Positions 56,955 through 64,000 of a stretch of DNA of 64,000 nt are shown here, one piece after another. Position numbers and translations under genes: made by a program. Origin of the DNA: Gammaproteobacteria bacterium (GTDB lineage: Bacteria > Pseudomonadota > Gammaproteobacteria > Porifericomitales > Porifericomitaceae); the NCBI GenBank assembly GCA_028817305.1, contig JAPPPX010000193.1:1-64000 (forward strand), read 5' to 3'. Numbering within the stretch: position 1 is the first letter of the stretch; the number at the start of each line of letters is the position of its first letter. The notes under the pieces were generated by a model, which ran no database searches, had not been told where the DNA came from, and saw nothing but the letters and a program-made list of their open reading frames with translations.

Positions 56955-57653
56955 ATGCCTTGCGAGTTATTACGGCATCGCTTTCGCGACCGCGAATTAT
57001 ATTGCCAGGCTCTGACCCACAGTAGTGCGGGTTCTCCCCATAATCAGCGCCTGGAGTATCTTGGGGATTCTTTACTTGGCTTTTTGATTGCGGAGCACTT
57101 GTTCCGACGCTTCCCACGGTCCCGGGAGGGAGAGTTGACCCGGATGCGCGCCCACCTGGTCCGGGGGGGCGCCCTGGCACGATTGGCGCTGGCGCATGGT
57201 CTGGATCGGCGTATCCGGCTGGGGAAAAGCATCGCCGCCCGTCTGCCGCTTCCAGAATCGGTACTCGCGAGCCTGGTCGAGGCTATTGTCGGCGCCATCT
57301 ACATGGACGGCGGTCTTGAGCGTTGCCGACGCGCCGTTCGCTTTCTTTATGGCAAGGAACTAAAAAGCTTTGCGCCGTCCCGTGCCCGCAAATCTTCCAA
57401 GACGCGCCTGAACGAATTTCTTCAGGCACAGGGATGGGCCCTGCCGGTCTATCGCGTACTGGGCAAGGATAGCTGCCTTGAAGAGGAGAAATTTATCATA
57501 CAGTGTCAGGTCTTCGCCGCGGGCAACGGCGCCGCGGACAGCGGGAGCCAGGGAGGCATAGAGCTGATCTGCCAGGGTTCGGGGCACAGCAAGCGCCGGG
57601 CGGAAGAAGAGGCGGCGGGCAAGGTCCTGGCACGGTTGCAGGTGCAGTCTTGA
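56955..57653 (+). CDS. rnc: Ribonuclease III
   Basis: 232 residues. The signature is NQRLEYLGDSLLGFLIAEHLF, with EAIVGAIYMDGG further on, and a C-terminal dsRNA-binding domain from KTRLNEFLQAQGWALPVY to KRRAEEEAAGKVLARL. It cuts double-stranded RNA in rRNA and mRNA processing. ATG at 56955 has GGGAG upstream. The era TTG overlaps its stop. Confidence 0.95.
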   Translation: MPCELLRHRFRDRELYCQALTHSSAGSPHNQRLEYLGDSLLGFLIAEHLFRRFPRSREGELTRMRAHLVRGGALARLALAHGLDRRIRLGKSIAARLPLPESVLASLVEAIVGAIYMDGGLERCRRAVRFLYGKELKSFAPSRARKSSKTRLNEFLQAQGWALPVYRVLGKDSCLEEEKFIIQCQVFAAGNGAADSGSQGGIELICQGSGHSKRRAEEEAAGKVLARLQVQS

Positions 57654-58573
57654 ACTTTTTGCCGCGCCGGGAATGCCCGGTTCCCGGCCCTGACTATGGC
57701 CGCCGCGTTGCTCTCGTTGGCCGGCCCAATGTAGGCAAGTCCACGTTGCTAAACCGGGTCTTGGGGCGCAAACTCAGCATTGCCTCACGACGCCCGCAGA
57801 CGACCCGCTTTTGGGTTGCCGGCTGCAAGAACGGCCCCGATGGGCAAATCGTTTACGTAGATACGCCAGGCCTGCAATTTTGTCGGCACGACTCGTTGAA
57901 TCGCCATCTTCGCAGGGAGGCGATCCGTGCCCTGCACGACGTACACGCTGCAATCTGGGTCGTAGAAGCCCTGCATTGGAGGCGGGAAGACGAATTCGTG
58001 CTCGGCCTTTTGCGGGATCTGCATCCGCCCCTGCCTACCCTGGTGGCGGTTAACAAAGTGGACCAGGTTCGGGACAAAACGCGCCTGCTGCCTTATCTGG
58101 AGCGGTTAGCGGGGCATCTGGATCGCTGCGAGGCGGTTCCTTTATCGGCCCGCACTGGTTTGCAAGTGGACGTGTTGGAACGGTGCTTGGCGCGTCTGCT
58201 CCCTGCACCGCCTGTGCCGTGCCCGGTCCAGGAGGAAGAATCAGTTAATTTACCAAGGACTTGCGCTGAATTGTTGCGAGAGAAGCTTTTACATCGTTTG
58301 GGTGCGGAACTGCCTTATTCTCTGGCAGTGACTGCCGAGGAGCAGACGGCTTGCGGTCCGATATTGCACTTGCGCGCCGTGGTTTGGGTAGAGAGGGAAG
58401 GGCAGAAGCGAATCGTAATCGGCAAGGAGGGAACGGTGCTCAAGGAGGCTGGGCGCCAGGCTCGTTGCGAGTTGGAGGCGATGCTGGGCCGGCAGGTGAA
58501 CTTGAAGAGTTGGGTCCGGGTCAGACCGGGCTGGTCTGCCGACCCCCGGGCCATCCTGCAATTCTGCGGCTGA
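57650..58573 (+). CDS. era: GTPase Era
   Basis: 307 residues. G1 GRPNVGKSTLLNRVLG, G3 DTPGLQF, G4 NKVDQV, and a C-terminal KH domain with RIVIGKEGTVLKEAGRQARCELE. It binds 16S rRNA in 30S assembly. The start is TTG at 57650, overlapping the rnc stop (TTGA); no ATG exists near the conserved N-terminus. Confidence 0.94.
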   Translation: MNFLPRRECPVPGPDYGRRVALVGRPNVGKSTLLNRVLGRKLSIASRRPQTTRFWVAGCKNGPDGQIVYVDTPGLQFCRHDSLNRHLRREAIRALHDVHAAIWVVEALHWRREDEFVLGLLRDLHPPLPTLVAVNKVDQVRDKTRLLPYLERLAGHLDRCEAVPLSARTGLQVDVLERCLARLLPAPPVPCPVQEEESVNLPRTCAELLREKLLHRLGAELPYSLAVTAEEQTACGPILHLRAVVWVEREGQKRIVIGKEGTVLKEAGRQARCELEAMLGRQVNLKSWVRVRPGWSADPRAILQFCG

Positions 58574-58586
58574 ATGCGGCGCGGCC

Positions 58587-59330
58587 GTGCGGACGGACTT
58601 ACATCCCTGTTATATATTGCACCGGCGTCCCTATCGGGAACATAGCTTGCTGATCGAGGTGCTCTCTCGCCGTCATGGTCGCTGGGGGCTCGTGGCTCGC
58701 GGCGTTCGTCGTCGTAGTCGTCGCCCCGCCATTCCGTTACAGCCATTTCAACTGTTGCTGCTTTCCTGGCAGGGGCGTGGCGAACTGGGGACGCTGACCC
58801 GGCACGAATCGGCTGCGCCGCCGCTCGCTTTGCCTGTAGAAAACTACTTTGCCGCCCTCTATCTCAATGAATTATTGCTGTCGCTGTTACACCGCTACGA
58901 ACCGCACCATAGGTTGTTCGCTTCTTATCACGATACCTTGCTTTCGTTGCAGGGCGGTGGGGACCAGGAGGCGCCGCTGCGCAGTTTCGAGGTGTGCCTG
59001 CTGCGGGAACTCGGCTACGGCCCGGCCCTGGAGCGGGAGCATCCTTCCGGAGAGTACATCTGTGCCGAAGCGCAATACTATTACCAGGTCGGGTTGGGTC
59101 CCTGCCGTAATCGTCCGGCAGGCGATTACCAACAGATATCCGGGCGGGCCTTGCAATTCCTCTCCGGAGAGGGTCCTGCTACGCCGACCTCGTTGCGCGA
59201 GGCGAAGCGTCTGTTGCGCCATATTCTGGCGCAGCAGTTGAATGGCCGTCCCCTTGCCAGCCGCGCGCTGTACCGCGAATATCTGGGGCTGTCGCACTTG
59301 GCTTCAGAACAGGCATCAAGCAGCGCCTAG
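58587..59330 (+). CDS. recO: DNA repair protein RecO
   Basis: 247 residues. The N-terminal OB-fold starts CYILHRRPYREHSLLIEVLSRRHGRWGLVARGVRR; a helical C-terminal domain follows with FEVCLLRELGYGP. It loads RecA with RecR in RecF-pathway repair. GTG start 13 nt after era. pdxJ, usually between recO and acpS, is absent. Confidence 0.92.
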   Translation: MRTDLHPCYILHRRPYREHSLLIEVLSRRHGRWGLVARGVRRRSRRPAIPLQPFQLLLLSWQGRGELGTLTRHESAAPPLALPVENYFAALYLNELLLSLLHRYEPHHRLFASYHDTLLSLQGGGDQEAPLRSFEVCLLRELGYGPALEREHPSGEYICAEAQYYYQVGLGPCRNRPAGDYQQISGRALQFLSGEGPATPTSLREAKRLLRHILAQQLNGRPLASRALYREYLGLSHLASEQASSSA

Positions 59331-59337
59331 ACCCCGG

Positions 59338-59730
59338 ATGATTTACGGGATTGGTCTGGATATTGTTGATGTCAGGCGGATACGCTCCACTTGGCGTCGT
59401 TTCGGAGAACGCCTGGCGCGGCGGCTGTTGCACCGGGAAGAGCTGCTGGAGTATGCCGCCTGCCGTCACCCGGAATATTATCTGGCCAAACGCTTGGCGG
59501 CTAAGGAAGCGCTGGTCAAGGCCTTGGGCACCGGTTTTCAGGATGGGATCGTCGCCAGCCAACTGCTGCTCACCCATTTGCCCAGCGGCCAGCCGCAACT
59601 GCATTGCCAGGGAATAGCGGGGAAATTACTGCTGGAGCGCGGGATTACGGAGCGGCATGTCAGCATCACGGACGAAAAACATTATGTATTGGCCTGTGTC
59701 GTACTGGGCCGCGGTCGGCGCCGAGACTGA
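59338..59730 (+). CDS. acpS: Holo-acyl-carrier-protein synthase
   Basis: 130 residues. Motifs [15 protein letters not shown] and [18 protein letters not shown] carry the metal-binding Asp and Glu. It transfers phosphopantetheine from CoA to ACP. It starts 7 nt after recO. Its last 49 nt overlap the 3' end of rne on the other strand. Confidence 0.93.
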   Translation: MIYGIGLDIVDVRRIRSTWRRFGERLARRLLHREELLEYAACRHPEYYLAKRLAAKEALVKALGTGFQDGIVASQLLLTHLPSGQPQLHCQGIAGKLLLERGITERHVSITDEKHYVLACVVLGRGRRRD

Positions 59731-61616
59731 CCGGACGAGGACTCTTTCTTCCTGTCTGCCATGGCGCCTCCTTCCGTTCCGCCTTGCCGCCTGCCTGTAG
59801 CCGATCGTGACGGGGCATTGCCTTTGGCAGGGGCGCGGTCACGGCGCCCTCCGCCGCCGCGCCGCCCGCGACGGCGGCCACCGCTGCGCCGGGTTTCGCC
59901 TCGACTTTGGCGCTCTTGCCGCGGCCGCCGACCTGCTGTCCCGCCGCTACGGCGCCCCCAGCCGCGCAGGGCATCCCACAGCCGCAACAGCCATCCTCTC
60001 CTGCCGCCGCCGTGTCCTGGAGCCATTCCTTCCACTACCGCTCGCGGCACCTTGCGTTGGCTGCGCCGCAGGTAATTCTCCAATTTCGAAGAAAGCGCGG
60101 TTCCTTCTTCCCGTCTCTCCTCGCGCGCTTCGGATTCCCCTCGGCGTAGCCGGCGCAGTTGGTAGCGCGGGATTTCCAGACCCGCGTCCGGGATCATAAG
60201 GATACGAATATTCTCGCGTTTCTCGATCTCCAGCAGGGTCTCCCGCTTCTCGTTGCCGAGGAAGGTCGCTACGTCGATCGGCAGGTGGATAACTACCTGA
60301 GCAGTGGACTCCTTGACGGCCTCCTCTTCGATCAGCCGCAACAAGGCAAAGGCCTGTGATTCCAGCGAACGGACCCGCCCGGTACCGCTGCAACGCGGGC
60401 AGGCCTCAGAATTCGCGTCGCTGAGCGAAGGCCGCAGCCGTTGGCGGGACATCTCCAAAAGTCCGAAACGGGAAATCCCCCCCATCTGCACCCGCGCACG
60501 GTCCAGGCGTACGCATTTGCGCATCCGGGACTCCACTTCGCGCTGACTGGCGTTGTTGGCCATGTCAATGAAATCCACCACGAGCAGTCCCCCCAGGTCG
60601 CGCAGGCGCAACTGGCGCGCGATCTCCTCTGCCGCCTCAAGGTTGGTGGTCAGCGCCGTTTCTTCAATGTCGCCGCCGGCAGTGGCGCGGGCGGAGTTAA
60701 TATCTATGGTGATCAGCGCCTCGGTGTGGTCAATTACCAGAGAACCGCCAGAGGGTAGCGAGACCTCGCGGGCAAAGGCGGAATCGATCTGGCTCTCAAT
60801 ATGGTTACGGACGAACAGGGGCTCCGGCCCGGAGTACAGGCGCAACTTGTCGAGAAATTGCGGCATGGCTTGCTCCATGAATTCCCGCGTCCGCTGATAG
60901 AAGTCCTCGTTGTCTATAAGGATCTCCTGTATGTCGCCGCGCAAGTAGTCACGCAGGATCCGCACTACAATGTCGCTTTCCCGGTACACCAGAACCGGGG
61001 CCGCTCGCTCTTCGGCAGCCGCCTCGATGGTCGCCCACAGGCGCAACAGGTAATCCAGATCCCGCTGTAATTCGTTGGCATCCATGCCGACACCCGCGGT
61101 GCGCAGGATCAAGCCCATGCCCCGGGGGATCTCCAGTGTGCTCAGAGCCTCCCGCGCCTGCTCCCGGTCATTGCCTTCGATCTGCCTGGATACTCCGCCG
61201 GCGCGGGGGTTGTTGGGCATCAGCACGAGATAGCGCCCGGCCAGGCTGACGAAGGTGGTCAGGGCAGCGCCTTTGTTTCCGCGCTCTTCCTTTTCTACCT
61301 GGACGAGCAACTCGCGACCCTCTTTCAATGCTTCGCCAGGGGCAGGGCGCTCGTCGTCGTCCGCCTCCGGCCGGTCGGGCAGGCAGAGCACATGCGCCAC
61401 CTCTTTGAAAGGCAGAAAACCGTGGCGCCCCGTGCCGTAGTCCAGGAAGGCGGCCTCCAGGCTGGGTTCCACTCGCGCTATCCGCGCCTTGTAAATACTG
61501 CCTTTCCTTTGCTCCCGGGTCCCGGACTCGATATTGAGGTCGTATAGTTGCTGACCATCCACTAGAGCGACACGCACTTCCTCTGGTTGGGCGGCATTGA
61601 TTAGCATTTTTTTCAT
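59682..61616 (-). CDS. rne: Ribonuclease E (short C-terminal tail)
   Basis: 644 residues. It starts like RNase E ([27 protein letters not shown]). The S1 and catalytic domains contain IDINSARAT and LVVDFIDM, and the Zn-link is [10 protein letters not shown] near residue 400. The last 130 residues are Arg/Gly-rich and low-complexity, far shorter than the E. coli degradosome scaffold (1061 residues in total). It cuts single-stranded RNA in mRNA decay and rRNA maturation. A long leader and promoter are predicted upstream. Confidence 0.92.
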   Translation of the reverse strand: MKKMLINAAQPEEVRVALVDGQQLYDLNIESGTREQRKGSIYKARIARVEPSLEAAFLDYGTGRHGFLPFKEVAHVLCLPDRPEADDDERPAPGEALKEGRELLVQVEKEERGNKGAALTTFVSLAGRYLVLMPNNPRAGGVSRQIEGNDREQAREALSTLEIPRGMGLILRTAGVGMDANELQRDLDYLLRLWATIEAAAEERAAPVLVYRESDIVVRILRDYLRGDIQEILIDNEDFYQRTREFMEQAMPQFLDKLRLYSGPEPLFVRNHIESQIDSAFAREVSLPSGGSLVIDHTEALITIDINSARATAGGDIEETALTTNLEAAEEIARQLRLRDLGGLLVVDFIDMANNASQREVESRMRKCVRLDRARVQMGGISRFGLLEMSRQRLRPSLSDANSEACPRCSGTGRVRSLESQAFALLRLIEEEAVKESTAQVVIHLPIDVATFLGNEKRETLLEIEKRENIRILMIPDAGLEIPRYQLRRLRRGESEAREERREEGTALSSKLENYLRRSQRKVPRAVVEGMAPGHGGGRRGWLLRLWDALRGWGRRSGGTAGRRPRQERQSRGETRRSGGRRRGRRGGGGRRDRAPAKGNAPSRSATGRRQGGTEGGAMADRKKESSSGQSRRRPRPSTTQANT

Positions 61617-61901
61617 TTGTAGATCCTCTGCTTTTCAGCGATTATCGGTTAGGCGCACCAAGCGCGTCCCACAGCTCGGTCACGGGGACGCCACGGGGCG
61701 CCGCGGTTGCCGAAGGCGCTGTCAGGCGAAGTCGTGAAAGCGATTGCTGCGTGTGGCGTGCAAGGGAAACCCCTGCAACGGTCCTCGAACGAAAACGCTT
61801 AATGCCAAACCCCCTTCGGCCCCTGGGGACAGACGCAAGGACGCGATCTCGTTGTCGCCCCGATGTCCACCCGCGGATGTCCGCCCGCGCCAGATGCTGC
61901 T

Positions 61902-61930
61902 ACTATAGCAGACATGGCAGATGCGGACAA
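61902..61930 (-). promoter_or_regulatory. rne: Predicted rne promoter
   Basis: On the minus strand TTGTCC (61930-61925), a 17-bp spacer, then TATAGT (61907-61902). Start would be near 61895, giving a leader of about 280 nt before the rne ATG. E. coli rne also has a long 5' leader that mediates autoregulation. Confidence 0.6.
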
Positions 61931-62906
61931 CAGCGGCCATTACCGGCCTGTGGATTATCTGCGGGTGGACGCCGAGCATGACGGTCAGCGCATAGACAAT
62001 TTCCTTGCTTTCCGGCTGCGCAGCCTGCCGCGCAGGCGCCTCTATCGCCTGTTGCGCCGGGGAGAAATCCGCGTCAACCGGGGCAGGGTCCGGCAGGACT
62101 ACCGGTTGCGGGTCCGCGACCAGATCCGGTTGCCGCCGCTCTACCTGTTGCCCGCGAACGAATCGCCGCCGCCGTCCGATTCCCTGCGCCGGGAACTCGA
62201 AAGCCGCATTCTGCACGAAGACGAGCGTCTGCTGGTCGTGGATAAGCCCGCCGGGCTGGCTGTGCACGGCGGTAGCGGTTTGCGCTACAGCCTGCTGGCG
62301 GCGCTACGCCACCTGCGGCCCGATGCGCCTTTCCTGGGATTGGCTCACCGATTGGACCGGGATGCCTCCGGTTGTCTGCTGCTTTGCAAGGACTACCGCT
62401 GGCTGCGGGAGTTGCAAGCCAAGTTCCGGCAAGGCCGGGTCCGCAAGAGCTACCTTGCCCTGATTCGGGGCTGCCCGTCCCGGCCCCGGTTGCGGGTCGA
62501 ATTGCCGCTGGCCAGGGCCGGGAACGCCGACCGCCGCCGCGTCGTCGTTTCCCCGCAGGGGCGCGCCGCCGCCACCAACTTGCAGCTGCGGCGCTCTTAC
62601 GGCCGGGCCAGCCTGGTCTCGTTGCGAATCCCTACGGGCCGCACCCATCAGATTCGCGTACATACCGCCTCCATCGGCCACCCTCTGGGAGGAGACCGTA
62701 AATACGGGGCGCCGGACTTCAATCGTTGGCTGCGGCAGCAGGGTCTGGTGCGGCTATTCCTGCATGCCGACACGCTGAGTTGGAGCGGCCCTCCGGCGGC
62801 GCCGCCCTTGCGCGCCCCTCTGCCGGAAGAGCTGCGGTCAGTCTTGCGCCGCCTGGCGGACTGCCCGGATGCCCCCGAGCGAGTGCGGCACATAGGGAAG
62901 GGCTGA
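61914..62906 (+). CDS. rluC: 23S rRNA pseudouridine synthase RluC
   Basis: 330 residues. An N-terminal S4 domain (GQRIDNFLAFRLRSLPRRRLYRLLRRGEIRVNRGR) and a pseudouridine synthase domain with the catalytic Asp in LAHRLDRDASGCLLL, later RKSYLALIRG and GRTHQIRVHTASIGHPLGGDRKYG. Gene order next to rne is typical for rluC. An ATG at 61863 would add 17 unconserved residues. The gene overlaps the rne promoter on the opposite strand. Confidence 0.92.
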   Translation: MADADNSGHYRPVDYLRVDAEHDGQRIDNFLAFRLRSLPRRRLYRLLRRGEIRVNRGRVRQDYRLRVRDQIRLPPLYLLPANESPPPSDSLRRELESRILHEDERLLVVDKPAGLAVHGGSGLRYSLLAALRHLRPDAPFLGLAHRLDRDASGCLLLCKDYRWLRELQAKFRQGRVRKSYLALIRGCPSRPRLRVELPLARAGNADRRRVVVSPQGRAAATNLQLRRSYGRASLVSLRIPTGRTHQIRVHTASIGHPLGGDRKYGAPDFNRWLRQQGLVRLFLHADTLSWSGPPAAPPLRAPLPEELRSVLRRLADCPDAPERVRHIGKG

Positions 62907-63330
62907 CGGATTCGGTTATGGGAGCTTGGGGACCTGAAGGTTGTTTTTGAGGCGGAAATTTTAGTAAAAAATTAAATATAAACATATATTTATAGATTTA
63001 ATTGAATATAAATTATTGATTTTGGAACGAGGATGCGACGATGATACGAGGCAAGCGGCATTCGTGGTAGAATTCCCGGCATGGAACAGGCGACTGCCGA
63101 ATTGCCAACCCAGAGGGCAATAGCGTACTGTGGGGAACGGTTATAAGCGCCGTCGCAGACGCGATGATTGGTGCCGGTCCCTTGGAGACTCGTTTTTATG
63201 AAAAAATCTACATCGCTTTTACAGGGCTTTTGTCTAATAGCACTGGCGCATGTTTTTCATCCGCAAATTCAAATGAGCGGAGATTATGTGTATTCGCTTG
63301 ATGGCGATAGGGATTGCTGAAAGGTAAAGG
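62907..63330. other. Intergenic region rluC to sppA with AT-rich block
   Basis: 424 nt. A block at about 62956-63025 is nearly pure A/T in a GC-rich genome. The rest holds a possible 40-codon ORF just before sppA. A HAD phosphatase gene often sits between rluC and sppA in related bacteria; none is here. Confidence 0.55.
63198..63320 (+). CDS. Possible small exported or membrane peptide ORF
   Basis: 40 codons, starting MKKSTSLLQGFCLIALAHVF, which resembles a signal peptide or single membrane helix, followed by about 20 polar residues. GGAG lies 10 nt upstream and the stop is 10 nt before the sppA ATG. The codons are more AT-rich than in neighbouring genes. Without a homologue this is only a candidate; it may be a leader ORF for sppA. 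Confidence 0.3.
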   Translation: MKKSTSLLQGFCLIALAHVFHPQIQMSGDYVYSLDGDRDC

Positions 63331-64000
63331 ATGAGCGAGCCTGTCTCAGGAGCCCCTGCGTCCGCCCCCTCTTGGGAGCGCGGTCTGGTGGACCGCATCG
63401 CCCGGGAGCATTTTGCGGAACAGCGGCGCAAGCGGTACTGGAGTATCTTCTTCAAACTGCTGATATTCGGCTATTTTTACTTGCTTTTGGGGCTAATCTG
63501 GCAGTCTAGCGAGGTACGGAAGAGCGGCGCCCTGTTGGGGATGGGCCGGCATACCGCGGTGGTCGATGTCGAGGGGGTTATCGCTGCTGACGAGCATGCC
63601 AGTGCGGATAATATCATCTCCGGGTTGCAGGCTGCTTTCGAGAGTGACGACGCGGCGGCGATTATCCTGCGTATCAACAGCCCGGGCGGCAGCCCCGTGG
63701 AGGCCGGTTACGTTAGCGATGAGATTTACCGGTTGCGCCAGAAGCACCCGGACAAGAAGGTTTATGCGGTGGTGACCGGCATCTGTGCCTCGGGCGGTTA
63801 CTACATCGCTTCCGCTGCCGACCAAATCTACGCCGACCCGGCCAGTATCGTCGGTTCGATCGGAGTGATCCTCTCCAGTTTTGGCTTTGTGGAGGCCCTG
63901 GAAAAACTTGGCATACAGCGGCGACTTATGACCGCCGGCACGCACAAAGGGTTGCTGGACCCGTTCTCACCGCAGCGTCAGGAACAAGTCGAACACTTGC
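63331..64000 (+). CDS. sppA: Signal peptide peptidase SppA, S49 family (5' part)
   Basis: The first 223 residues are present; the frame is open at the window end. A cytosolic basic start, one transmembrane helix (about residues 47-62), then the S49 domain with ILRINSPGGSPVEA and the catalytic serine region GICASGGYYIASAADQIYADPASIVGSIGV. It is the short, single-domain SppA type. It degrades cleaved signal peptides at the inner membrane. AAAGG lies just upstream of the ATG. Confidence 0.93.
   Translation, partial: MSEPVSGAPASAPSWERGLVDRIAREHFAEQRRKRYWSIFFKLLIFGYFYLLLGLIWQSSEVRKSGALLGMGRHTAVVDVEGVIAADEHASADNIISGLQAAFESDDAAAIILRINSPGGSPVEAGYVSDEIYRLRQKHPDKKVYAVVTGICASGGYYIASAADQIYADPASIVGSIGVILSSFGFVEALEKLGIQRRLMTAGTHKGLLDPFSPQRQEQVEHL

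Overview
The window suggests a GC-rich gammaproteobacterial methylotroph. It carries most of a tetrahydromethanopterin (H4MPT)/methanofuran-type C1 oxidation module: Fae, Mch, FhcABCD, a two-subunit NAD-type formate dehydrogenase and cofactor-biosynthesis genes. It also has a pseudoazurin-XoxJ pair and a formamidase locus. The housekeeping blocks (smc-zipA-ligA, and rpoE-rseA-rseB-mucD-lepA-lepB-rnc-era-recO-acpS) have gammaproteobacterial gene order. No methanol or methane oxidation enzyme, tRNA, rRNA, CRISPR array or phage was recognised.

Layout. 1-263: REP-like repeat and the SDR promoter region. 264-4686: an SDR with a Tyr-to-Phe active-site change, then a minus-strand four-gene membrane cassette (MotA/ExbB-like channel, ExbD/MotB-like protein, small membrane protein, periplasmic vWA/cytosolic FHA protein). 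5079-12060: DUF302-like protein, Aas, MltD, a methyltransferase-rnhA-dnaQ operon and GrxD. 12399-14933: formamidase, amide channel, FmdB and CrcB. 15044-18087: a lysine-rich H1-like protein and KatG. 18088-19071: a repeat-rich spacer with REP hairpins, a short inverted-repeat element inserted in a REP palindrome, and possible IS-end repeats. 19072-21150: pseudoazurin, XoxJ and an unknown exported protein. 21193-30397 (minus): one operon fhcB-fhcA-fhcD-fhcC-fdhB-fdhA. 30739-36354 (plus, divergent): beta-RFAP synthase, ATP-grasp, mch, RimK-like ATP-grasp, CitG-like and fae, closed by a strong terminator. 36728-38356 (minus): HisA-like protein and an orphan DNA methyltransferase. 38581-42649 (minus): nrdA-nrdB behind two NrdR boxes. 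43020-50345: queF, smc, zipA, ligA. 50442-59730: the sigma-E/translation/RNA operon. 59682-64000: rne (minus), rluC, a possible 40-residue ORF and the 5' part of sppA.

How it fits together. Fae condenses formaldehyde with H4MPT, and Mch makes the formyl-H4MPT precursor chain (the methylene dehydrogenase lies elsewhere). FhcABCD transfers the formyl group to the furan cofactor and hydrolyses it to formate. FdhAB, in the same transcript, oxidises that formate with NAD. Formamidase offers a second formate source, plus ammonia. Pseudoazurin and XoxJ point to a periplasmic quinoprotein alcohol dehydrogenase encoded outside the window. Most genes within the operons overlap by a few bases or are nearly abutting, which suggests translational coupling. 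TTG and GTG starts are frequent.
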